Assembly (NCBI RefSeq): GCF_029761915.1
Contig: NZ_CP121695.1
Location: forward strand, 2,633,501-2,697,500
DNA length: 64,000 nt
Origin: Bradyrhizobium sp. CB1650
Lineage (GTDB): Bacteria; Pseudomonadota; Alphaproteobacteria; Rhizobiales; Xanthobacteraceae
Direction of reading: 5' to 3'
A program made the translations under genes and the position numbers. Position 1 is the first letter of the stretch. Each line of letters starts with the position of its first letter. The notes beneath the pieces were generated by a model. It did no database searches. It was not told the DNA's origin and saw only the letters and a list, made by a program, of their open reading frames with translations. Below, piece by piece: positions 7,836-18,600 of this stretch.

Positions 7836-9608
7836 CTACGACGCGAGGCTTTTCGATGCCGCAGCCGGAACGACCACCGGCTTCGTCAACCGTGCCATGA
7901 TCTCGCCCCGCGGACCGAACAACTCCACTGCACCGTCTCGGATCATCACGATCTTGTCGACCACACCAAGCGTGCTCGGGCGATGGGAAATGATGACGAC
8001 GGTGGTCCCGGCCTTCTTCATCTGCACGAGGCACTCCGTCAGCGCGGCGTCGCCATCGATGTCGAGGTTCGATGCGGGCTCATCGAGCACGACCAGGCGC
8101 GGATTTCCATAGATCGCACGCGCCAGTCCGATCCGCTGTCGGTAGCCACCCGAGAGGATTGCGCCGCCTTCACCGACCTGCGTGTCGTAGCCATCGGGAA
8201 GGCGCAAGATCATCTCATGAACGCCGGCGAGCTTTGCAGCCTTGATGACGCTCTCATCGCTACCCTCGTTGAATCGGCTGATGTTCGCCGCGACGGTATC
8301 GGCGAACAATTCGATGTCCTGCGGCAGATACCCGACATGCCGACCAAACGAGCCTCTCGGCCAGGTCGATACATCGGCGCCATCGAGACGGACCGAACCG
8401 GCTGAGGGCGCCAGCACGCCGACGATGTGGCGCGCGAGCGTCGATTTTCCGGCACCCGAAGGCCCTACGAGGCCAAGCAGTTCGCCTGCCGCTACGTCAA
8501 AGCTTATGTTGCGGAGTATCGGCCGCTTGCTTCCCTGAATCGAATAGCTCACGTTTTCGACGGACAGGTCGCCGGCGGGCTGTGGCAGCGAAAGTCGCGG
8601 CTCGGTTGCCGGAATCGCCTTGAGCAGCGCCTCGACGCGCCTGTAGGAGTTGCGTGCAGACGCGATGCTGCGCCAGACACCCACGATCTGCTCGACCGGC
8701 TGCATCGCGCGGCCGAGAAGGATCGAGGCGGCAAACATGGCGCCAACGGTCGTGACGCGCTCGATGACGAGATAGGCGCCGAGGCCAAGAACGATGGATT
8801 GAACGGACAATCGAAGGAAGCGGGTCAGGCTCGACATGGCCGCCGCGCGGTCACTCGCGACCACTTGGCGATCCAGAGCCAGATTGCGGTCGCGCCCCCA
8901 CCTGTGGAGCAGGCCGTCAAGCATTCCCATCGCCTGTATGGCCTCCGAGTTGCGAAGGCTCATGTCGGTGAAACCGTAGCTTCTGGCCCCGGCTTCAGTT
9001 GCTTCCGCGAGTGGCGTGCGCACCCAGCGTTCATTCAGGAGCGCGAGGAGCAGCAGCGCCAGTGCGGAGGCAAGCGCGAACGCTCCCAACAGCGGATGCA
9101 GGAGGAAGATCACCGCAACGTAGATCGGCGCCCACGGGAGGTCGAAGATGGCGTGAATCCCGGCCCCGGTGGCGCACTGGCGAAAGTTATCGAAATCGCG
9201 CAGATACTGGCTCTTTGCGACACCCGTCTTCAGCGACGCATCGACGATTGCCGAGATCACGCGTCCCGCCATCCGCTGGTCGAGCCGAACCGACGCGCGC
9301 GCGAGGATCCGCGCCCGGATCATGTCGAGGGCGCCAAGCGCTGCGAATGCGATCAACAACAGAATCGACAGCATCACGAGCGTGACGACGCTCGCGCTCG
9401 ATATGACGCGATCATAGACCTGAAGCATGTAGAGCGGCCCGGCGAGATACAGCAGGTTGATTGCCAGGCTGAAGATCAAAGCCGTGACGAAGTAGCTCTT
9501 GCACGAAATGAGCAGATCCCGCAGCTCGTCCTTGTGCCGATAGATCCGTCTCCCTCCGTCCGTTGGCGGGGTAGCGACTGACTTCTTGTTGAAGAGTCCG
9601 AATTTCAT
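7836..9608 (-). CDS. Type I secretion ABC transporter (PrsD/LapB-like permease-ATPase)
   Basis: This 590-residue protein fuses a six-helix exporter membrane domain (residues about 25-310) to a nucleotide-binding domain (about 345-560). The ATPase shows Walker A (GPSGAGKST), the ABC signature (LSGGYRQRIGLARA), Walker B (RLVVLDEP) and the switch His (IISHRPS). It lacks the N-terminal C39-like peptidase domain of colicin/HlyB exporters and so belongs to the PrtD/PrsD subtype, which exports RTX proteins with uncleaved C-terminal signals. It lies 76 bp downstream of the giant adhesin gene on the same strand and is likely co-transcribed with it and with the fusion protein. Confidence 0.95.
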   Translation of the reverse strand: MKFGLFNKKSVATPPTDGGRRIYRHKDELRDLLISCKSYFVTALIFSLAINLLYLAGPLYMLQVYDRVISSASVVTLVMLSILLLIAFAALGALDMIRARILARASVRLDQRMAGRVISAIVDASLKTGVAKSQYLRDFDNFRQCATGAGIHAIFDLPWAPIYVAVIFLLHPLLGAFALASALALLLLALLNERWVRTPLAEATEAGARSYGFTDMSLRNSEAIQAMGMLDGLLHRWGRDRNLALDRQVVASDRAAAMSSLTRFLRLSVQSIVLGLGAYLVIERVTTVGAMFAASILLGRAMQPVEQIVGVWRSIASARNSYRRVEALLKAIPATEPRLSLPQPAGDLSVENVSYSIQGSKRPILRNISFDVAAGELLGLVGPSGAGKSTLARHIVGVLAPSAGSVRLDGADVSTWPRGSFGRHVGYLPQDIELFADTVAANISRFNEGSDESVIKAAKLAGVHEMILRLPDGYDTQVGEGGAILSGGYRQRIGLARAIYGNPRLVVLDEPASNLDIDGDAALTECLVQMKKAGTTVVIISHRPSTLGVVDKIVMIRDGAVELFGPRGEIMARLTKPVVVPAAASKSLAS

Positions 9609-9684
9609 CGTGTGACTCCGCCAAATTGCGCTTCCGTCAGGCCGCTCTCATCAACCTGGCACATGCGACACCTGCCCCCGTTGA

Positions 9685-12600
9685 TCAGACGATGAAGTCC
9701 GTCGTGTGCAGGAGCGGGGCGCCAGCCAGCTTGATGACGGCGTCGTTTCCGGCCTTGTAGCCGGCGGCTCCGTCGTTGATGATCACGTAGGTGCCGGCGT
9801 CGCTACCGCTGGCGATGGTGACTTCCGCGGCACCATTGGCCTTGAGGTTCGTGTTGTTGAGGACGCTCGCGAGATCTGTCGCCAGATCGCCGGTGATTCC
9901 GGTAGTTTTCGTCAGGCCGGTGGTCAGGCCGTTGAGCGCGTGACCGATCTGGAGCTTGTCGGCACCGGTCGTGAAGTCGGTGATGGTGTCGAACGCCGCC
10001 GCCCGCGAGTTCGCCAGCGTCGTGTAGATGAATGTATCGTTTCCATCGCCACCAGTGAGGGTGTCGGCTCCGCCGCCGCCATCGATCTTGTCGTTTCCGG
10101 CGCCACCGACGAGCTGGTTGGCCGCCGCATTTCCGACCAGCGTGTCGTTGCCGCTGCCTCCGGTGACGTTCTCGACGCCGGCGACCCAGGTAAATCCCGT
10201 CCCGGTCTGATTGGCCAGATTGACCGAGATGTTCGACGTGGTCCCGGCGAAGCTCAGCGTGTCGCTGGTACCGCCAGCAAGATTGAGCTCCACCTTCTCC
10301 ACATTGGTAACCGTTCCTCCGGCAAGTCCTGTGATTGTGGAGCCGGTCACCACGACGTTGATGAAATCGTTGCCGGCGGTTCCGTCGATTTCCAGCGTAT
10401 CGGTGCCGGCGCCGCCGTCGATGGTATCCATCCCATCGCCGACCTTGTAGATGATAAGATCGTTGCCGGCACCACCAAAGATTGTGTCATTTCCGCCGCC
10501 GCCGGTGATCGTGTCGTTGCCGGCACCGCCATCGATCACGTTGTCATGGGTGTCTCCGGTCAGATTGTCCGCGCCCGACCCGCCGGTCACGTTCTCGACG
10601 CCCGCGATCGAGTTGAACCCGGTCGCGTTCGACTGCAACAGGTTGACGTTCAGGTTCGCGGTCGTGCCGGCGTAGCTCAGCGTGTCCGCGTTTCCTGCGC
10701 CGAGATCGAGATACACGCGCTCGATGCTGGTGAGTGTGCCTCCCTCGAGCCCGGTGAGAGTGCTGCCTGATGCCACGACGTGGATGGTGTCGTCACCGGT
10801 AGTCCCCGTAATGTAGAGGCTGTCGGTGCCTGCGCCGCCGTCCATGGTATCGGCGCCATCGCCGACCTTGTATATGAACGTGTCGTTGCCGGCTCCGCCC
10901 AGGAGATGGTCGTTGCCGCCATTGCCAATCAGGGTGTCGTTGCCGCCGAGACCGCTCAAGGTGTCATCGAAGGGCGTGCCTGTCATGACGTCGGGACCGG
11001 GCGTGCCGGTCTGGGTGATGCCGCCCGAGCTCGTGCTCAAGCTTGCAGTGTCACCGATACCTGTAGCGCTGTTGCCGGCAATATCCGTCAATGTGATCGA
11101 TGCAGTTACGGTCCCGTCACTCAGGGACGTCAGATCGGCGGTGTGCGGGCCATTGCCCAGCGCGTTTACCGTCACGGAGCCGCCACCGCTGCTCGTGAAG
11201 TTAATGCTGGCGGTCGCATCAGAATCGACGCCCGCAATCGTGTATGCGACGGAAGTCTTGCCGGCGCCATCGATTGTGGCCGGCGTGATGTCAACTGCCG
11301 CCGTGGGTGCGGAGTCGGCCGTGGTGTCCAGCGTGAAGGTGATGCTGGCAGTCGCGCTGCCGCCCGCCGTGTTGGCGTCGGTCACCAGCACGGTGTGGAC
11401 ACCATCCGTGGTCGGAGCGGTGTAGGTCGCGGCAGCCGTTCCGCCGTCGACCGTGTAGGTGCGGGTGACGCCGGCCGCAGCCGCGCTTACCGTGAGCGAG
11501 GCATCCTTGGTGATGTTGTCGCTGCTCGAGCTGCCGGTGTCGTGGGTGAGTGCCACCGTCGGGGTCGCAACGGCATTCTGGAGCGTGAAGGTGAGGCTGC
11601 CGCTGGCGCTGTTGCCGGCGGTATCGGTATCCGTCACCACCACGGTGTGGGCACCGTCCGTCGTCGGGGCGACATAGCTCGCCGAGGCAGTTCCGCCGTC
11701 GACCGCATAGGTCCGCGTGACGTCACCGGCAGCCGCACTGACCGTGAGCGAGGCATCGCTGGTGATGCCGTCGCTGTCCGAGCTGCCGGTGTCGTGGGTC
11801 AGCGCCACCGTCGGGGTGGCGATGGTGTTGTCGAGCGTAAAGGTGATGCTGGCAGTCGCGCTGCCGCCCGCCGTGTTGACGTCGGTCACCAGCACGGTGT
11901 GGACACCATCCGCCGTCGGAGCGGTGTAGGTCGCGGCAGCCGTTCCGCCGTCGACCGTGTAGGTGCGGGTGACGCCGGCCGCAGCCGCGCTTACCGTGAG
12001 CGAGGCATCCTTGGTGATGTTGTCGCTGCTCGAGCTGCCGGTGTCGTGGGTGAGTGCCACCGTCGGGGTCGCAACGGCATTCTGGAGCGTGAAGGTGAGG
12101 CTGCCGCTGGCGCTGTTGCCGGCGGTATCGGTATCCGTCACCACCACGGTGTGGGCACCGTCCGTCGTCGGGGCGACATAGCTCGCCGAGGCAGTTCCGC
12201 CGTCGACCGCATAGGTCCGCGTGACGTCACCGGCAGCCGCACTGACCGTGAGCGAGGCATCGCTGGTGATGCCGTCGCTGTCCGAGCTGCCGGTGTCGTG
12301 GGTCAGCGCCACCGTCGGGGTGGCGATGGTGTTGTCGAGCGTAAAGGTGATGCTGGCAGTCGCGCTGCCGCCCGCCGTGTTGACGTCGGTCACCAGCACG
12401 GTGTGGACACCATCCGCCGTCGGAGCGGTGTAGGTCGCGGCAGCCGTTCCGCCGTCGACCGTGTAGGTGCGGGTGACGCCGGCCGCAGCCGCGCTTACCG
12501 TGAGCGAGGCATCCTTGGTGATGTTGTCGCTGCTCGAGCTGCCGGTGTCGTGGGTGAGTGCCACCGTCGGGGTCGCAACGGCATTCTGGAGCGTGAAGGT

Positions 12601-15600
12601 GAGGCTGCCGCTGGCGCTGTTGCCGGCGGTATCGGTATCCGTCACCACCACGGTGTGGGCACCGTCCGTCGTCGGGGCGACATAGCTCGCCGAGGCAGTT
12701 CCGCCGTCGACCGCATAGGTCCGCGTGACGTCACCGGCAGCCGCACTGACCGTGAGCGAGGCATCGCTGGTGATGCCGTCGCTGTCCGAGCTGCCGGTGT
12801 CGTGGGTCAGCGCCACCGTCGGGGTGGCGATGGTGTTGTCGAGCGTAAAGGTGATGCTGGCAGTCGCGCTGCCGCCCGCCGTGTTGACGTCGGTCACCAG
12901 CACGGTGTGGACACCATCCGCCGTCGGAGCGGTGTAGGTCGCGGCAGCCGTTCCGCCGTCGACCGTGTAGGTGCGGGTGACGCCGGCCGCAGCCGCGCTT
13001 ACCGTGAGCGAGGCATCCTTGGTGATGTTGTCGCTGCTCGAGCTGCCGGTGTCGTGGGTGAGTGCCACCGTCGGGGTCGCAACGGCATTCTGGAGCGTGA
13101 AGGTGAGGCTGCCGCTGGCGCTGTTGCCGGCGGTATCGGTATCCGTCACCACCACGGTGTGGGCACCGTCCGTCGTCGGGGCGACATAGCTCGCCGAGGC
13201 AGTTCCGCCGTCGACCGCATAGGTCCGCGTGACGTCACCGGCAGCCGCACTGACCGTGAGCGAGGCATCGCTGGTGATGCCGTCGCTGTCCGAGCTACCA
13301 GTGTCGCGGGTCAGCGCCACCGTCGGGGTGGCGATGGTATTGTCGAGCGTGAAAGTAATGCTGGCGCTGGTCGTGTTGCCAGCGGTGTCGGTGTCGGTCA
13401 CCACCACGGTGTGAATGCCGTCCGCGTCCGGAGCGGTGTAACTCGCAGCGGCTGTCCCGCCGTCGACCGAATAGGTCCGAGTGACGTCGGTCGCGGCCGT
13501 GCTGAAGCTCAGGGCTGCATCTTTAGTGATGTTGTCGCTGCCGGAGCTGCCGGTGTCGTTGGTCAGCGCCACCGTCGGCGTGACGATGGTGTTGTCCAGG
13601 GTAAAGCTGATGCTGGAGGTTATGGTGTTGCCGGCCGTATCGGTGTCCGTGACCTCCACGGTATGAACGCCATCCGCGGTCGGAGCGGTGTAGCTCGTGG
13701 CGGCCGTCCCGCCGTCGACCGTGTAGGTTCGGGTGACGTCGGAGGCCGCGGTGCTCACCGTCAGGGTGGCATCCTTGGTGATGCCGTCGCTGTCCGAGCT
13801 GCCGGTGTCGTGGGTCAGAGCCACCGTCGGAGTATCGATGCTGTTGTCCAGCGTGAAGCTGAGGTTGGCACTGGCCGAGACGCCGGCCGTATTGGTGTCG
13901 GTCACCACCACAGTGTGGATACCATCAGCGGTCGGAGCAACATAAGTTGCCGAGGCTGTCCCGCCATCGACTGTATAGCTCCGGGTGACGTCAGGCGCGG
14001 CCGCACTCACCGTGAGCGACGCATCCTTGGTGATGTTGTCGCCGGCCGAGCTGCCGGTGTCGTGGGTGAGAGCCACCGTCGGGACGGCAATCGCATTCTG
14101 CAGTGTGAAGCTGAGGCTGGCGCTGGCGGTATTGCCAGCAGTGTCGGTGTCCGTCACCAGCACGGTATGGGCGCCGTCCGTGCTTGGGGCAGCGTAAGTT
14201 GTCGAGGCGGTCGCGCCGTCGACCGAGTAGGTCCGGGTCACGTCCGCGGCTGCCGCGCTCACCGTGAGCGAGGCGTCGCTGGTGATGCCGTCGCTGTCCG
14301 AGGTGCCGGTGTCGTGGGCCAGCGCCACTGTCGGGGTGGCGATTGTGTTGTCCAGGGTGAAGTTGAGGCTGGTGCTGATCGTATTGCCGGCGGTGTCGGT
14401 GTCGGTCACCACCACGCTGTGGTCGCCGTCCGCGGTCGGGGCGGCGTAGCTTGCCGCGGCGATCCCGCCGTCGACCGAGTAAGTGCGGGTGACGTCTGTG
14501 GCGGCTGCGCTCACCGTGAGCGACGCATCCTTGGTGATGTTGTCGCTGGCCGAGCTTCCGGTGTCGTGAGTCAACGTCACCGTCGGGGTAGCGATGCTGT
14601 TGTCCAGGGTGAAGCTGATGCTGCCGGTCGCAATATTGCCCGCGGTGTCGGTGTCCGTTACCACCACGGTGTGGTCGCCGTCCGCGGTCGGAGCGACATA
14701 GTTCGCCGCGGCGATCCCGCCGTCGACCGAGTAGGTCCTGGTTACGTCGGAGGCCGCCGCACTCACCGTGAGCGAGGCGTCCTTGGTGATGTTGTCGCTG
14801 GCCGAACTGCCGGTATCGTGGGCGAGTGCCACTGTCGGCGTGGCGATCGTGTTGTCCAGCGTGAAGTTGAGGGTGGCGCTGGCAGTATTGCCGGCGGTGT
14901 CGGTATCGGTCACCACCACCGTGTGGTCACCGTCGGCGGTCGCGGCGACATAGCTTGCTGATGCGGTTCCGCCATCGACCGTATAGGTGCGTGTAATATC
15001 GGCCGCGGGCGCGCTCACCGTGAGCGAGGCGTCCTTGGTGATGTTGTCGGTGGCCGAGCTGCCGGTGTCGTGGGCGAGCGCCACCGTCGGGGTCGCGATC
15101 GTATTGTCCAGCGTGAAGCTGACGCTACCGGTCGCGATGTTGCCCGCGATGTCGGTGTCGGTCACCACAACGGTGTGGTCGCCATCCGCCGTCGGGGCGG
15201 CATAAGTTGCCGAGGCGGTCCCGCCATCGACCGAGTAGGTCCTGGTCACATCGGAGGCTGCCGCACTCACCGTGAGCGAGGCATCCCTGGTGATGCCGTC
15301 GCTAGCCGAGCTGCCGGTGTCGTGGGCGAGCGCCACCGTCGGGGTAGCGATCGTGTTGTCCAGCGTAAAGCTGAGGCTGCCGGTCGCGATGTTGCCAGCG
15401 GTGTCGGTGTCGGTCACCACCACCGTGTGGTCACCATCTGCGGTCGGGGCGACATAGCTTGCTGATGCGGTTCCGCCATCGACCGTGTAGGTGCGTGTAA
15501 TATCGGCCGCGGGCGCGCTCACCGTGAGCGAGGCGTCCTTGGTGATGTTGTCGGTGGCCGAGCTTCCGGTGTCGTGGGTGAGCGCCACCGTCGGAGTGGC

Positions 15601-18600
15601 AATGACACTCTGCAGCGTGAAGCTGAGGCTGGCGCTGGCGGTATTGCCAGCGGTGTCGGTGTCCGTCACCACCACGGTGTGGTCGCCATCCACCGTTGGG
15701 GCAACATAGTTCGCCGTGGCCGTCCCGCCGTCGACCGTGTAGGTCCGCGTGACGTCGATCGCAGCCGCACTCACCGTGAGCGAGGCGTCGCTGGTGATGC
15801 CATCGGTGTTCGAGCTGCCGGTGTCGTGGGTCAGCGCCACCGTCGGTGTGACGATGGTGTTGTCAAGAATGAAGCTGACACTGCCGGTCACGATATTGCC
15901 GGCGGTGTCGGTGTCCGTTACCACCACGGTGTGGTCGCCATCTGCGGTCGGAGCAACATAGCTTGCCGAGGCGGTCCCGCCATCCACCGAGTAGGTGCGT
16001 GTGACGTCGCCCGCGGCCGCGCTCACCGCCAGGGCGGCGTCCTTGGTGATATTGTCGCTGCCCGAGATGCCGGTGTCGTGGGTGAGCGCCACCGTCGGCG
16101 TGGCGATGGTGTTGTCCAGGGTGAAGCTGAGGCTGGTGCTGGTCGTGTTGCCAGCGGTGTCGGTGTCGGTCACCACCACGCTGTGGTCGCCGTCCGCGGT
16201 CGGAGCGATATAGTCTGCCGAGGCTGTTCCGCCGTCGACCGCATAGGTCCGGGTGACGTCTGCGGCGGCCGCGCTCACCGTGAGCGACGCATCCTTGGTG
16301 ATGTTGTCGCTGCCCGAGCTGCCGGTGTCATGGGTCAGCGCCACTGTCGGCGTGGCGATCGTGTTGTCCAGCGTGAAGTTGAGGGTGGTGCTGACAGTAT
16401 TGCCGGCGGTGTCGGTATCGGTCACCACCACCGTGTGGTCACCGTCGGCGGTCGGGGCGATATAGCTCGCCGCAGCGATCCCGCCGTCGACCGAGTAGGT
16501 GCGCGTGACATCGGTCGCAGTCGCGCTCACTGTGATCGACGCGTCCTTGGTAATGTTGTCGCTGTTCGAGCTGCCGGTGTCGTGGGCGAGCGCCACCGTC
16601 GGGGTGACGATCGTGTTGTCCAGCGTGAAGCTGATGCTGCCGGTCGCGATGTTGCCCGCAGTGTCGGTGTCGGTCACCACGACGGTGTGGTCGCCGTCCG
16701 CGGTCGGAGCGACATAGCTTGCCGAGGCGATTCCGCCATCGACCGAGTAGGTTCTGGTCACATCGGAGGCTGCCGCACTCACCGTGAGCGAGGCGTCCTT
16801 GGTGATGTTGTCGCTGGCCGAGCTGCCGGCGTCGTGGGCGAGTGCCACTGCCGGCGTGGCGATCGTGTTGTCCAGCGTGAAGTTGAGGGTGGTGCTGACA
16901 GTATTGCCGGCGGTGTCGGTGTCGGTCACCACGACGCTGTGGTCGCCGTCCGCCGTCGGAGCGGTGTAGCTCGCCGCAGCGATCCCGCCGTCGACCGAGT
17001 AGGTGCGCGTGACATCGGTCGCAGTCGCGCTCACTGTGATCGACGCGTCCTTGGTGATGTTGTCGCTGCTCGAGCTGCCGGTGTCGTGGGCGAGCGCCAC
17101 CGTCGGGGTGACGATCGTGTTGTCCAGCGTGAAGCTGATGCTGCCGGTCGCGATGTTGCCCGCAGTGTCGGTGTCGGTCACCACGACGGTGTGGTCACCG
17201 TCTGCGGTCGGAGCGACATAGCTTGCCGAGGCGATTCCGCCATCGACCGAGTAGGTTCTGGTCACATCGGAGGCTGCCGCACTCACCGTGAGCGAGGCGT
17301 CCTTGGTGATGTTGTCGCTGGCCGAGCTGCCGGTATCGTGGGCGAGTGCCACTGCCGGCGTAGCGATCGCGTTGTCCAGGGTGAAGTTGAGGGTAGTGCT
17401 GACAGTATTGCCTGCGGTGTCGGTGTCGGTCACCACGACGCTGTGGTCGCCCTCCGCCGTTGGGGCGGTGTAGCTCGCCGCAGCGATCCCGCCGTCGACC
17501 GAGTAGGTGCGCGTGACATCGGTCGCAGTCGCGCTCACTGTGATCGACGCGTCCTTGGTGATGTTGTCGCTGCTCGAGCTGCCGGTGTCGTGGGCCAGCG
17601 CCACGGTCGGTGTGCCGATCGTGCTGTCCAGCGTGAAGCTGATGCTGCCGGTCGCAATATTGCCCGCGGTGTCGGTGTCCGTTACCACCACGGTGTGGTC
17701 GCCATCTGCGGTCGGAGCGACATAGCTTGCCGCGGCGATCCCGCCGTCGACCGAATAGGTCCGGGTGACGTCTCCGGCGGCCGCGCTCACCGTGAGCGAC
17801 GCATCCTTGGTGATGTTGTCGCTGCCCGAGCTTCCGGTATCGTGGGTCAACGCCACCGTCGGGGTAGCGATCGTATTGTCCAGGGTGAAGTTGAGGGTGG
17901 TGCTGACAGTATTGCCGGCGGTGTCGGTATCGGTGACCACCACAGTATGGGCGCCATCCGCCGTTGGGGCGGTGTAGCTCGCAGCGGCTGTCCCGCCGTC
18001 GACCGAATAGGTCCGGGTGACGTCTCCGGCGGCGGCGCTCACCGTGATCGAGGCGTCCTTCGTGATGTTGTCGCTGGCCGAGCTTCCGGTGTCGCTGGTG
18101 AGCGCCACCGTCGGGGTCGCAATGGTGGTATCGAGCGTGACCGCCAGCGCCGATGTTGTCGACGTGTGCCCCGCCACGTCGGTAAATTTGGCCGAAATCG
18201 ACTTGATGCCATCGGTACCGAGATCACCGTCCGTGACGGTGAGATCCACGTGGCCGGCGCTGAGGTCGGCAAACGAGATCGTATGCGTGACGGCATGCGC
18301 GAGCGGCGAGCCGCCGAGCAGCAACTGAACGGTATCGCCAACAGCTACCGTGCCATCGAGCGTGACGGTGAACGTGGGTGCCGTGACATTCGTAACGTCG
18401 TCGGTATGCGATAAACCGGAGTCCGACGTTGCGATCAGGTCCGGCGTTCCACCGGTCGGCGTCGTCGTGTCGGCGTGCACCGAAATGGTGCCGCTTGAGA
18501 CGGAAAACTCGCTGCCGACATACGAGGTGGACAGATTGAGGGTCCCGAGAGAGTTGTGCGCGGAGTCATAGACGGTGATGAAGGTGCCCGATGAATCGAG

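Noticed and set aside
11320..18123. CRISPR-like regular repetition
   Set aside because: The 252-bp period is a coding tandem repeat in frame with the adhesin, without the short repeat-spacer layout of CRISPR arrays.
10780..18414. Very long antisense open frames (1393 and 946 codons) opposite the adhesin repeats
   Set aside because: They arise because the 252-bp repeats lack stops in that frame and copy the same open segment over and over. The translation is Arg/Gly/Val-rich, follows the 84-codon period and resembles no protein; the sense strand gives clear domains.
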